Below, in pieces: positions 1-8,762 of a stretch of DNA of 64,000 bases (positions within the stretch are counted from its first letter, which is position 1; the number at the start of each line of letters is the position of its first letter). This DNA comes from an uncultured Clostridia bacterium (GTDB lineage Bacteria; Bacillota; Clostridia; UMGS1810): positions 16,517 through 80,516 of the forward strand of contig CAKSFP010000010.1 of NCBI GenBank assembly GCA_934454585.1, given 5' to 3'. Both the position numbers and the translations under genes were made by a program. Below the pieces are notes generated by a model. That model saw only the letters and a list, made by a program, of their open reading frames with translations. It searched no databases and had not been told where the DNA came from.

Positions 1-538
1 TCTCCGTTATGCAAAAATATGTTTTCTCTATCTGGTGCATCTTTGCGGCAACACTGCTTATGCCGTTTAAGAAAAATATAATCACACACAGGGCAAGTAT
101 TCGTTTGCCCGGCATCTTTTTATCGTTTGCCGTAAGCGCTATTGCGGATATTATCAGAATAAGCCCTGCCAAATGCATAAGCGAAAGTTTTTCATGAAGA
201 AACAATACCCCCCACACATATGGGACAAACATTCCGCCGCACATCAGAAACAAAGTGTAAAAGGCCATACTTCCTGATTTAAGCACCCTGAATCCAAGTA
301 TGTTATAGCTCATAATACTAAGCGCAACTATGCCTGCCATCAGCACTGAAAATGCCGAAAACTCAAACTTAAACCCGTTTATCGCAAAAAATATAATTGC
401 CGTAAACAATCCCATAAGGGCATTAAATTTAAGCCCTGTTTCAAGTGATGTTCCGTACCGTTTCTGATAAAGCTTATTCACGGCAAAATCTCCGGCAAGC
501 AGTATCACCGCCAAAACAATCATTAAATAATATTTCAT
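1..538 (-). CDS. EamA/DMT-family membrane transporter, partial (C-terminus beyond window start)
   Basis: An open frame begins at the ATG complementary to 536-538, with GAGGAAAT a few bases upstream as ribosome binding site, and runs off the left edge after about 179 codons. The protein is a series of hydrophobic helices with short polar links. It opens MKYYLMIVLAVILLAGDF and a GSMAFYTLFLMCGG stretch is followed by a helix containing GVLFLHEKLS, the pattern of EamA/DMT drug-metabolite transporters. Known role of the family: export or uptake of small metabolites across the cytoplasmic membrane; substrate cannot be told. It starts 24 bp after the GH28-like gene and is probably cotranscribed with it. 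Only about half of a normal DMT protein is visible. Confidence 0.7.
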   Translation of the reverse strand, partial: MKYYLMIVLAVILLAGDFAVNKLYQKRYGTSLETGLKFNALMGLFTAIIFFAINGFKFEFSAFSVLMAGIVALSIMSYNILGFRVLKSGSMAFYTLFLMCGGMFVPYVWGVLFLHEKLSLMHLAGLILIISAIALTANDKKMPGKRILALCVIIFFLNGISSVAAKMHQIEKTYFCITE

Positions 539-562
539 ATGTATTTCCTCACGCCTTAACGG

Positions 563-1936
563 TTATATCGGCTTGCAATCAAACATACCGTCTGCCTGCT
601 TTGTAATACTTTTCGGTTTTTTGTCGCATTTCAGTCCTTTAACTTTTACATTGCCGTCTGTCCAAGTTTTGATAAGCATTTCCGCCTCGTAGTTTTTAAC
701 CTCAACATTATCAAGCGTTATGGTATCAAAGTTTGCTGCCTGAATAAGCCCCGCATTATCAATATCATTTTTCATTGAAATATTGCAGTTTTTCATATTC
801 AGTGTAACCTTTTCATCTTTATCGCCATAAAGAATTGATGGCATCAAAAGGTTTGTTGCCGTAATATTTTCAAAAGAAATATTGCTTAGCGGTCTGTTAA
901 GCTGCCACATTTCATTTCCCGAATAGTTATAATGCAGGAGTTTATCCGCATCGTCCACCGTACAGTCGGAAATAACGATATTCCCCGGTCTGTTCGGAAT
1001 ACCGACAGAATAATCTCCGTAATAGGTAAATACGCTGAGCATATTATTTCTGTGTCCGGCAAGCTCCGGCTTTACGCCGTTTCTCTTTTCTTCATCTGTC
1101 AGGCTTCCTCTGAAAAGATATTCGCAAGGTCCGTATATACGGCACTTTTCAACATACACATTTGTTCCGCCGAAACGCATGGCGCTGCAAGCCGAATTAA
1201 GAATACAGTTTGTCACAAAAACATTTGTGTTTGCAAATCCCGCAACACAGTCATCACCCGTGTAAAAGCTGCAGCCGTTTATTTTAACATTCTCGCACCC
1301 TGTAATATGTATTCCGTCATGTCCTGCATAGACAGAGATATTCTCAGCCACAACATTTTCGCAGTAAAAAAGAGCATTTGCCCAGTTAGCGCTATCCTTA
1401 ACCGAATAGCCCGAAAGGCGCACATTTTTGCAATTAAACATATTTATGCAATGCGGTCCGCGATAGTTTTCTTCTCCCAATTCATCAAAACAGTCACTTC
1501 CGTCAAGAAAAGAATTTTCCTCGCCTATAATTGCAACATTTTCTGCATTTACAGCCTTTATAAGAGCATTGTTCCAACGGCTGCCGGGTTTTCTGAAAAA
1601 TTCATAATCCTTAACTTCGTCCAATTCAGTTCTTTTCCAAGTTTTATTTGTTACTTCACTTTCACTTAACGGTTCGACCGTATCGCTTAAATATCCGAAA
1701 TAATCTTCGGGATTTCTGCTTCCTTTCAGCGTTGCACCCGACTGCAAATAGAGCGTGCAATTTGACCGCAGCCTGATACCTCCCGTAAGAAAAACTCCCT
1801 CAGGCACTACTATTCTTCCGCCGCCGCTGCCGAAACAAGTATCAACAGCCAGCTGAATTTTTTCTGTCTGCAATTCATTGCAGTTTGCCTCAGCTCCAAA
1901 ATCAGTTATTAAAAATGTATTCTCCCTCATGTTCAT
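563..1936 (-). CDS. GH28-like (polygalacturonase-fold) glycosidase
   Basis: 457 residues, no signal peptide, so probably cytoplasmic. The repetitive N-V-x-I pattern (ENVAIIG, ENVVAENISV, NVKINGCSF) is that of a right-handed beta-helix, and the N-terminal TDFGA segment is typical of GH28 and related pectin enzymes. The central motifs are GHDG at about 205-208 and GDDC at about 227-230, matching the GH28 NTD and GDD acidic motifs. The third GH28 motif (Gly-His-Gly) and the RIK motif are not visible; the corresponding region reads ACSAMRFGG near 249-257. Activity may therefore differ from classical polygalacturonase, for example exo-acting or on a substituted oligogalacturonide. A GAAAGGAA site lies 9 bases before the chosen ATG. 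A separate promoter is present upstream (2013-2041). Confidence 0.75.
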   Translation of the reverse strand: MNMRENTFLITDFGAEANCNELQTEKIQLAVDTCFGSGGGRIVVPEGVFLTGGIRLRSNCTLYLQSGATLKGSRNPEDYFGYLSDTVEPLSESEVTNKTWKRTELDEVKDYEFFRKPGSRWNNALIKAVNAENVAIIGEENSFLDGSDCFDELGEENYRGPHCINMFNCKNVRLSGYSVKDSANWANALFYCENVVAENISVYAGHDGIHITGCENVKINGCSFYTGDDCVAGFANTNVFVTNCILNSACSAMRFGGTNVYVEKCRIYGPCEYLFRGSLTDEEKRNGVKPELAGHRNNMLSVFTYYGDYSVGIPNRPGNIVISDCTVDDADKLLHYNYSGNEMWQLNRPLSNISFENITATNLLMPSILYGDKDEKVTLNMKNCNISMKNDIDNAGLIQAANFDTITLDNVEVKNYEAEMLIKTWTDGNVKVKGLKCDKKPKSITKQADGMFDCKPI

Positions 1937-1979
1937 GATGTTATGTTCCTTTCAAATGGTTGTAAAACCGCTGAGTTTT

Positions 1980-1993
1980 CGCTGAAATCAGCG
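1980..1993. promoter_or_regulatory. Short inverted repeat in the GH28 leader, candidate operator
   Basis: CGCTGAAATCAGCG has perfect 6-bp arms around a 2-bp centre. It lies about 20 bp downstream of the predicted -10 of the GH28 promoter, a usual place for a repressor operator. A half-site (CGCTGA) recurs at 1969-1974. Function is inferred only. Confidence 0.35.
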
Positions 1994-2012
1994 TTTGAAT
2001 ACCTATACCAAG

Positions 2013-2041
2013 ATTTTATCATACAAAATCTTTAATTCCAA
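2013..2041 (-). promoter_or_regulatory. Predicted sigma-A promoter for the GH28-EamA pair
   Basis: On the minus strand TTGGAA is followed after 17 bp by TAAAAT, a good vegetative promoter match about 75 bp upstream of the GH28 start. It suggests the GH28 and EamA genes can be transcribed apart from the long operon upstream. Confidence 0.5.
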
Positions 2042-2167
2042 TTCTAAAATGTGTTTATATTGTCTAAAAATCCGCACCGATTAACTCAGCAATTATTCGG
2101 TTACTGTGTGCCCGCCGTCCCTCATGCTCTTTTTGTACTTCACACGCCCGGCTGCTTCGAAATATTG

Positions 2168-2344
2168 TTAAAACTCAAACTCCATGCCATCATATGCGGT
2201 TACAAAGTTTTCTTTTTCAGCAATCTTTGAAAAATCATCATATACAACATCTTTACCGTTATGCGAAAAGTGATTTAATATAAATGTTGTTTTTTCATCG
2301 GCTATACCCTCATTTATAAATTCTTTGCGTGCGGCTACACATTC
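2168..2344 (-). pseudogene. Remnant C-terminus of an MBL-fold metallohydrolase (PhnP-like)
   Basis: A 58-codon open stretch on the minus strand follows directly and in frame after the pgmB stop codon. It contains TTFILNHFSHNG and ends ENFVTAYDGMEFEF before TAA. That is the usual C-terminus of cytoplasmic metallo-beta-lactamase-fold hydrolases of the PhnP/phosphoribosyl cyclic phosphodiesterase type (HFSHNG, then YDGMEVEF-like ending). The rest of the gene, including the HxHxDH motif, is absent and there is no start codon or ribosome site. It appears to be a deletion scar that joined a lost gene to the 3' end of pgmB. The 408-bp gap 1937-2344 holds this remnant, the GH28 promoter and nothing else convincing. 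Confidence 0.6.
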
Positions 2345-2980
2345 TTAATTGCTTATATTGCCAATCAAATTATACTTTTCCAAATCTTCTGTCTCAAAAT
2401 CCGCACCTTTTGCGCCGTGTACCGAAAGCGTTTTCATGCCGGCTCTCTTACCTGCCTCAATCCCCGCATCGGCATCCTCAACAATCATACAATGCTCCGG
2501 CGCAACACCAAGCATTTCGGCAGCTTTCAAGAACACTTCGGGATCGGGCTTTGAATGTGTTATGTTATTTCCGTCCGAAATTGCGTCAAAGTAAGTATCA
2601 AGTCCTATCTGTTTCAAAATTATCGGAGTATTCTTGCTTGACGAACCTATTGCAATTTTTATGCCGTTCTTTTTTAGTTCTTCAAGGGTTTCCATAGCGC
2701 CCGGCAAAATATCATTCGGCGTAAGTTCACAGATAAGTTTCTTATAATAATTATTCTTTTTTTCTGCAAGCGCCTGCTTTTCGTCTTCCGAATACTCTCT
2801 GTCTGCCATTTCGAGTACAATATCAAGACTTGCCGTTCGGCTCACGCCGCGCAGGCGATTGTTTATTTCCATATCAAAATAAATTCCTTCTTCGTCCGCC
2901 ATTCTCTTCCATGCGCGATAATGGCAGTCATCAGTTGACACGATTACTCCGTCAAGGTCAAATATTACAGCTTTAATCAT
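2345..2980 (-). CDS. pgmB: Beta-phosphoglucomutase (HAD superfamily)
   Basis: 211 residues, the normal family length. HAD motif I is DLDGVIVSTD at about 8-17 with the nucleophilic and acid/base aspartates, motif II is the GSSSKN segment near 113-118, and the C-terminal KPDPEVF and EDADAGIEAG segments give motifs III and IV. Known reaction: beta-D-glucose-1-phosphate to glucose-6-phosphate through beta-glucose-1,6-bisphosphate. Its ATG overlaps the stop of the upstream GH65 gene by 4 bp, so the two are translationally coupled, the classic pairing in which an inverting GH65 phosphorylase supplies beta-glucose-1-phosphate. Its stop abuts the MBL-hydrolase remnant. Confidence 0.93.
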   Translation of the reverse strand: MIKAVIFDLDGVIVSTDDCHYRAWKRMADEEGIYFDMEINNRLRGVSRTASLDIVLEMADREYSEDEKQALAEKKNNYYKKLICELTPNDILPGAMETLEELKKNGIKIAIGSSSKNTPIILKQIGLDTYFDAISDGNNITHSKPDPEVFLKAAEMLGVAPEHCMIVEDADAGIEAGKRAGMKTLSVHGAKGADFETEDLEKYNLIGNISN

Positions 2981-5127
2981 AATTTTGTTACCGTTCCTTC
3001 GTTATTTTCAATATCAATTTGATACAGTTCACCGTTAAACTTCAGCTTAAAGTGCATACCGCTCCACTTTTTCGGCAAGTTAGGATTACATACAAGTTCT
3101 CCGCCGTCTATGCTAATTCCGGCAAAACCGTTTACAGCAACCATCCACGCACCGCCCTCTGATGCCGGGTGAGTTCCTCCGATATACACAAGCCCTGCCC
3201 ATTCCTTACCGCCGGGTTTTAAGTCAACTCCCGCCGACTTCATAAAGAACGGATATGCTGCCTCCGGATTACCGATTTGGCAAGCAACAAGTGAGTACAT
3301 GCACGCAGAAAGCGATGAGCCGTGTTCCGTTCTCGGTTCATAATACTCCCAATTTTTACGCATTTGCTCTTTGGAATATTCACTGTTGAATATACTCATC
3401 ATAGCAATAACATCAGCTTGTTTTATAACCTGAGTCTGACTTGCAACACCATATGCACCGCCCCAATATTCCTTATCATCAAGCAATCTTGAACGCACTG
3501 TGTCGATACTGCAATCTTCAAGCTTGAAATATCCGTCAAACTGCTCGATAATACCGTCGGCATTTGGCTCCTGCAGCTTTATGTTCATATACGAGTCCGC
3601 AAAATCCGACGATAGCTTTTTCAAGTCGTATTTTTTATCAAGTTCTTCATATGTTTCACCGTCAAGAAGCGGTATCATATCGACAGCGGTTTTGAACACC
3701 AGCTGTGCCATCTTGTTTGTATAGGCGTTGTTGTTTACACGCTCGTGATATTCATCCGGACCTACAACATCATAAATTTCATATTTATTGCCGTCAGCTT
3801 TTTTAAGCAGCATTGAACGATACATTCTTGCACACTCAATGATAACTTCCATTGCTCCATTTTTTAATATACCGGTATCACCCGTTGCTCTTATGTATTT
3901 CACAATGGCATATACTACTGCCGCAGATATATGATACTGTTTGTCACGGAAATGTGTGCGCATAGGCCGCTTTGTGAAAACATCCACAACATTATAGTCT
4001 GAGCAGCCCTCAAAACCGCCTTCCTGACTTTCCCATGCATAATATGCGCCGTCCAGGCCATATTCTCTTGCCTTATTTCTTGCTCCGTCAAGAGTGCTTA
4101 TTCTGTAACCGATAAGAGTTTTTGCAACATCGGGATCGGTGTGCATAAAGTAGTCAATCATAAACATTTCCGTATCCCAAAAAACAGCGCCTTTATATAC
4201 CTGACCCGAAAGACCCCTTGCAGCTATAGACTTGTCTTTCATATTTCTCGGAGCAATGCAATTCAGATGATAAATCGAGTAATTTATATCTCGTTCAGCT
4301 TCCTCATCACCGTCTATTTTTATGTATGACATTTCCCATATTTTCCGCCATGCCTTGATATGTTCGGATTTTGCACTCTCGTAATCAATATTGGTATTTT
4401 TACATTCAAAATCGTCAACCGATGTTTCCGCGAAAGCAATCTTTGTGAAATAATATTCTTTTCCGGCAGCGGCATTAAAAGTCATTTTTTTGTATACCGA
4501 AAAGTCATCTGAATATTCGGATTTTACACAATCAAAGCCGGGATTTACACATTGCCGGACCGTCACCGATATATTTTTTTCTCCGGTAACGCCGGTAACA
4601 CATTCGCAGTTGTCTTTAATCTCCGGCTGAACATTACAAAAATGCGGACCGTTTATGTCCCACACATCGCCGTCAATGCCGGTTACTATTTCAATATCTG
4701 TGTCAAAATCCGTCACAACAGTATACTTCATTCCGATGATATGCTGATCTGCCATACTTGCAAATCTCTCACACATAACAGTAACATTGCCTTTTTCCGT
4801 TTTCCAAACAGTTTTTCTTTTATGAATTGCTGTTGCAATATCAATCGACTGTATGTGTTCTATCGGTTCCTTTTCCGGAAGTATGAATTTTTCGTCATTT
4901 ACCAAAACGGCAGTATAAAACGGATTTGGTGCATTTACCGACTCGCGCCACGCATCTCCGACCTTATCATAAATTCCGGCCATATTCACACACGGCATAT
5001 TATCTTTCCGGTATTCTTCCATTGTTCCGCGAATACCAAAATATCCATTCCCGATAAGATATTTGTTCCCGTAATGCGGTATATATTCTTTATCAAATTC
5101 GTTTTCGCTTATTATAAAATTTTTCAT
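2977..5127 (-). CDS. GH65 glycoside phosphorylase (kojibiose/maltose/glucosyl-rhamnose phosphorylase family)
   Basis: 716 residues, cytoplasmic. The N-terminal beta-sandwich begins with KYLIGNGYFGIRG (about 23-35); the catalytic (alpha/alpha)6 barrel has FWDTEMFM at about 316-323 and GPDEYHERVNNNAYTN at about 456-471, which carries the general-acid glutamate of GH65 and its surroundings. A phosphorylase rather than hydrolase is expected because pgmB overlaps it. Members of this family act on maltose, trehalose, kojibiose, nigerose or 3-O-alpha-glucosyl-L-rhamnose, and sequence inspection alone does not choose. Beside GH28 and other polysaccharide genes the glucosyl-rhamnose activity is a reasonable hypothesis. 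GAGG lies 11 bases before the ATG. Confidence 0.9.
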   Translation of the reverse strand: MKNFIISENEFDKEYIPHYGNKYLIGNGYFGIRGTMEEYRKDNMPCVNMAGIYDKVGDAWRESVNAPNPFYTAVLVNDEKFILPEKEPIEHIQSIDIATAIHKRKTVWKTEKGNVTVMCERFASMADQHIIGMKYTVVTDFDTDIEIVTGIDGDVWDINGPHFCNVQPEIKDNCECVTGVTGEKNISVTVRQCVNPGFDCVKSEYSDDFSVYKKMTFNAAAGKEYYFTKIAFAETSVDDFECKNTNIDYESAKSEHIKAWRKIWEMSYIKIDGDEEAERDINYSIYHLNCIAPRNMKDKSIAARGLSGQVYKGAVFWDTEMFMIDYFMHTDPDVAKTLIGYRISTLDGARNKAREYGLDGAYYAWESQEGGFEGCSDYNVVDVFTKRPMRTHFRDKQYHISAAVVYAIVKYIRATGDTGILKNGAMEVIIECARMYRSMLLKKADGNKYEIYDVVGPDEYHERVNNNAYTNKMAQLVFKTAVDMIPLLDGETYEELDKKYDLKKLSSDFADSYMNIKLQEPNADGIIEQFDGYFKLEDCSIDTVRSRLLDDKEYWGGAYGVASQTQVIKQADVIAMMSIFNSEYSKEQMRKNWEYYEPRTEHGSSLSACMYSLVACQIGNPEAAYPFFMKSAGVDLKPGGKEWAGLVYIGGTHPASEGGAWMVAVNGFAGISIDGGELVCNPNLPKKWSGMHFKLKFNGELYQIDIENNEGTVTKL

Positions 5128-5211
5128 TTTGACAAAATCCTCTTTCTCTTGTTCAATCCGAAAACTCTGAACATATATATCAAATTACTTGTAACGACAA
5201 GCAGCCGCCAA

Positions 5212-6570
5212 TCAATCACCGCAAAAAAATCTTTCCGTAAACTTAGCTATTCTGTCTTCAACAGCGATAATCATGCTTTTGTCATCTTCTCCGAGAAGAT
5301 ACCGTTCAACAAACAAACCCGACGCAGCACAGAGCGGTGCCCGCCTTGAAAAATAGTTCTTTATGAGGAAATGTGCATACTTAACCAATCTGAGCTGTCC
5401 GTACACACGCACACTTTCTCCGTGCAATGCCTCAACCGCAACGCTGTATCCGTTATCTACAGACCTGATTACATCATCTTTATCAAAAACAATCGTATAA
5501 ATCTGTCCAAAATGGGGCGAACCCGGCATTGAAGAATGACTGTCGCTTGACGCAACTACAGGAAGCTTGTGGCCTTGCGCAACCATTTCATAGTACAGTG
5601 CAAGCTGCAAATTATTTTCCGCAGGTGTACATCCGCCAAGAAGCTCGAATGCATCGCAAAGTCCGTTCTTCATAACTGCCTTGCTCATGGAAGTCTCCAC
5701 ATGATAATGATCTTTCACACCCCAGTATGGATGCGGATATATGGCATAACCGCCGCTCTTCTTAATTTCGTTATATGTCCACAAACGATAAAGATATTCT
5801 TTGGAATCGACATAATCCGGCACGCGTGTTTTCTCGGATAGTTCGCTTACTTCGTGAGCAACACGCTCAGGCTCTTTTAGATATATCTCGTTCACGCTGT
5901 AGTTTGAGCCAATGTTGACTATATGCAAATGCCCCAGATAACCGTTGTGAACTTCTTCGCCGCATATCAGCTCATAATTCTCCATAAATGAAAGTTTTTT
6001 GCATACCTCGGCCGAAGAATTGAAAGCATTATGCTCCGTCATTGCAATGACATCATAACCTTCTTTGCGATAATTTGCCGCCGTCCTCTCCGGAGTTTCG
6101 GACCCGTCGGAAACTGTGGTATGAATGTGAAAATCACCTTTTTTCGCTCTGCGGGCATACAGATCCGGAGCAAGAGAATAGACCGACACAGCAACCCCTG
6201 CCTCGGGACGATGAATCAGGCTGTCCCAGTGAGGACTGTTTTTTGCGTACATCGGGTTAAGATGTGTCTCGTAATTGCTGCTGCTTATGCGTATTGCCCA
6301 TTCTTGTTCACCGTCAAAACGGTGCGTAATTTTCAGTTTTCCGTTTTCGGGTCTTATGTGATATACCATTCTGTTGTTATCCCAACCGTCAAGCGACATA
6401 ACTGCGTCTTTGGGAACATCGCTTTCCTCTTTCGGTACAATTACTATATCATACACCACATCATCATAAAATCCGAATGTTCCACAGACGCTCTCAATAG
6501 TTACTCTGCTTTCCTTTCCGCTCGGAACAACAGACGGATAGACCAAATAATTGAATATTTCATTTGCCAT
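5212..6570 (-). CDS. PHP-domain metal-dependent phosphoesterase-like protein
   Basis: 452 residues with an N-terminal region of about 140 residues of unknown fold and then a PHP domain. Metal-ligand motifs are visible: DFHIHTTVSDG with HIH at 148-150 and Asp155, TEHN near 178-181, a PHPYWG segment, and SSDSH in the C-terminal part. PHP proteins hydrolyse phosphoester bonds using three metal ions; the substrate of such proteins inside glycan operons is not established. No signal peptide is present. AGGAGAG precedes the ATG by 7 bases. The gene lies between the serine hydrolase and GH65 in the same direction and probably belongs to the same transcript. Confidence 0.75.
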   Translation of the reverse strand: MANEIFNYLVYPSVVPSGKESRVTIESVCGTFGFYDDVVYDIVIVPKEESDVPKDAVMSLDGWDNNRMVYHIRPENGKLKITHRFDGEQEWAIRISSSNYETHLNPMYAKNSPHWDSLIHRPEAGVAVSVYSLAPDLYARRAKKGDFHIHTTVSDGSETPERTAANYRKEGYDVIAMTEHNAFNSSAEVCKKLSFMENYELICGEEVHNGYLGHLHIVNIGSNYSVNEIYLKEPERVAHEVSELSEKTRVPDYVDSKEYLYRLWTYNEIKKSGGYAIYPHPYWGVKDHYHVETSMSKAVMKNGLCDAFELLGGCTPAENNLQLALYYEMVAQGHKLPVVASSDSHSSMPGSPHFGQIYTIVFDKDDVIRSVDNGYSVAVEALHGESVRVYGQLRLVKYAHFLIKNYFSRRAPLCAASGLFVERYLLGEDDKSMIIAVEDRIAKFTERFFCGD

Positions 6571-6632
6571 TCTGACACTCTCCTATATAATATTGGTTTT
6601 TCTTGCAATACAGAGAAGTCCAATTCAAACAA

Positions 6633-7805
6633 TTATCTGCATATACAAGCATAAAATACATTCCGCAGCCGCGGCTGATAATATGGCTCGTGAGGATTAA
6701 GCATATGATGCGCATAGAAAAACGATAGACCCGAATTACAGTCAACAAGTGCAGTAGCACCTGCGGCACCTCCCCACCCGAATTCACCGATCGGGCCGAG
6801 CGAACCACCCAATGCAGTATCTACCATTGTGCGCACACCGAGCCCATAACCATAGCCTGCGAGCTGTTGCCAGTTAAAGTATTTCATCTGTTTTTCGTTC
6901 AGCTGGTTTTTGCTCAACAAATTAACCGAACAGTCCGATAGAATACGCTCTCCGTTAGCTGCCACACCTCCGTTGGCAAGCGCAGCCGTCAATTTGGCAT
7001 ATTCCGGAACAGAAGTTGTTATTCCGGCACCGCCGCTGTCATACATATCCCCGAACACATGTGATACATCCTTGCTGACAGGCGTTATATATCCCTCATT
7101 TTTGCCGGAATCAATTTGCGCCGACACTATATCATCAGACGCACCGTTTACAAACCGATATTGTTTTGCCATTTTTTCTTTGACAAGATTTGTTCTGTGA
7201 TAATGACAATTCTCAATTCCGAGCGGTTCTGCAATGTATTTTTTTACATATTCGCTGAACCTCATACCCGATACGACTTCCACAACTGCCGCAAGAACAT
7301 CATGGCAAAGGCTGTATTGCCACCGCTCTCCCGGTTCAAAATCAAGTGGCTCCCGGGCAAGAAGCTTTGCAACTATCACCGTGTCCATATGTCCGTTCGT
7401 TAAAACGCGCGCCTTATCTATGGCCGGGCTTTCAAGATTATAATTAAGTCCTGCTGTCATTGTAAACAGATTACGGACGGTGATATGGGTTTTTGATTTT
7501 ATCAAACCGTCAGTACATCTGACATACATATTACGATACTCCGAAATATACTCATATAAAGGATCGTTCAAAGATAATCGACCCTGTTCAATAAGCTGCA
7601 TGGCCGCAACCACCGTTACAAGTTTTGAACAAGAATAAATATTAATAAGTTCATCACCACACATATTTTTTTTGCCTTCCATGTCCGCATAACCCGAACT
7701 ATAGCGAAAGACCTCGCGGTTAGCATAGTGAACACTTATTGTATTACCGGGCACAAGATGTTCGGTAAGATAATCCATGAAGTTTTTAAGATATGTAAAA
7801 TCCAT
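6633..7805 (-). CDS. Serine hydrolase of the class C beta-lactamase/penicillin-binding fold
   Basis: 390 residues when started at the ATG at 7805, which has AAGAGG 8 bases upstream; an in-frame ATG at 7844 lacks such a site and overlaps the preceding stop, so it was not chosen. The SxxK motif is SCSK at 58-61. The expected YxN motif appears as YSL in the QYSLCHDVL segment, so the Asn is replaced, as in some esterases of the family. No signal peptide, so cytoplasmic and unlikely to give antibiotic resistance. In a carbohydrate operon it may be a deacylating esterase for imported oligosaccharides; this is inference. Confidence 0.7.
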   Translation of the reverse strand: MDFTYLKNFMDYLTEHLVPGNTISVHYANREVFRYSSGYADMEGKKNMCGDELINIYSCSKLVTVVAAMQLIEQGRLSLNDPLYEYISEYRNMYVRCTDGLIKSKTHITVRNLFTMTAGLNYNLESPAIDKARVLTNGHMDTVIVAKLLAREPLDFEPGERWQYSLCHDVLAAVVEVVSGMRFSEYVKKYIAEPLGIENCHYHRTNLVKEKMAKQYRFVNGASDDIVSAQIDSGKNEGYITPVSKDVSHVFGDMYDSGGAGITTSVPEYAKLTAALANGGVAANGERILSDCSVNLLSKNQLNEKQMKYFNWQQLAGYGYGLGVRTMVDTALGGSLGPIGEFGWGGAAGATALVDCNSGLSFFYAHHMLNPHEPYYQPRLRNVFYACICR

Positions 7806-7840
7806 AACATTTACCTCTTTTATCAATACTGCCGGCACAA

Positions 7841-8749
7841 TCAACCCTTAACTCCGCCGACATTTACGCCGCCCATTATCTGTCTTTGGAAAACTGCAAA
7901 AACAAGAAAAGTCGGCAACGATGCCATGACAAGCGCCATAAAGTATGTGTTCATCTGAATACTTTGATCGGATTTAAGTCTGTAAAGCTGGAGCGGCAGA
8001 ACAACATTTTTGTCCAGTATGAGCAATGGATTGAAAAAATCCGACCAGGCCCTGTTTACAGTAGTGATAGACACATATATCATTATCGGCAACGAAAGCG
8101 GCAGCATTATTTTGAAGAACACTCCGTAATTGCTGCAGCCGTCAATCTTTGCCGCCTCCACATATGACTCTGACAACCCGTCAAATGCATTTTTGAAAAG
8201 TAAAACGGAATATGTGTCCGCCGCCGCGCCAAACCACATTGGCCAGTATGTATCAAGCAGACTGACTCCGCCAATGTCATATGCAAACGGGAAGTGCAGA
8301 TATGAAATGTAGTTCGGCACAAGCCGAATCTGCCCCGGCATCATCATTGTCCACACAACCAGCGCAAACACCAGTTTGCTGCCGGACGGTTTCAGTTTTG
8401 AGAGAACATATCCCCCAAATCCGCACACTACTATTTTGAAACCAATTTCACCGAGAGTAAGCACAACCGTATTAACAACAGACTTTCCGAGATTAAGCTT
8501 CTGCCACGACTCGGTTATACGCTCAACTATCTTGTGAAAAGTCATGTTCTTTGGAAAAAAGCTGAATGCCGAATATATTTCCTGAGTATCCTTAAAAGCC
8601 GTAAGCACCGTCCATACCGCCGGTAAAAGCGATATCGCCGCACAAATCACAAGCAAAGTGAAGAAAAACCAATATGTTGTCTTGCCGCCTATTGTTTTAA
8701 GCTCCGATGCGCTCAGCACACCGGTCTGTTTTGTTGCAAATCTTTTCAT
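7841..8749 (-). CDS. Carbohydrate ABC transporter permease, MalG type
   Basis: 302 residues using the ATG at 8749, placed 8 bases after a GGGGG ribosome site; a GTG nine bases earlier is less well placed. Six hydrophobic segments are visible and the ABC-interacting EAA loop reads YVEAAKIDGCSNYGVFFKI, the MalG-family signature. With the adjacent MalF-type permease and solute-binding protein it forms a sugar importer in the cytoplasmic membrane. No ATPase gene is present here, so a shared MsmK/UgpC-type ATPase encoded elsewhere is expected. Confidence 0.9.
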   Translation of the reverse strand: MKRFATKQTGVLSASELKTIGGKTTYWFFFTLLVICAAISLLPAVWTVLTAFKDTQEIYSAFSFFPKNMTFHKIVERITESWQKLNLGKSVVNTVVLTLGEIGFKIVVCGFGGYVLSKLKPSGSKLVFALVVWTMMMPGQIRLVPNYISYLHFPFAYDIGGVSLLDTYWPMWFGAAADTYSVLLFKNAFDGLSESYVEAAKIDGCSNYGVFFKIMLPLSLPIMIYVSITTVNRAWSDFFNPLLILDKNVVLPLQLYRLKSDQSIQMNTYFMALVMASLPTFLVFAVFQRQIMGGVNVGGVKG

Positions 8750-8762
8750 TTCATGCACCCCC

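Noticed and set aside
932..1669. 245-codon plus-strand frame inside the GH28-like gene
   Set aside because: Composition is that of a complementary-strand shadow and the GH28 frame has clear family motifs.
6633..7805. Beta-lactamase resistance gene
   Set aside because: No signal peptide, YxN motif altered, and placed within a carbohydrate operon; more likely an esterase-type serine hydrolase.
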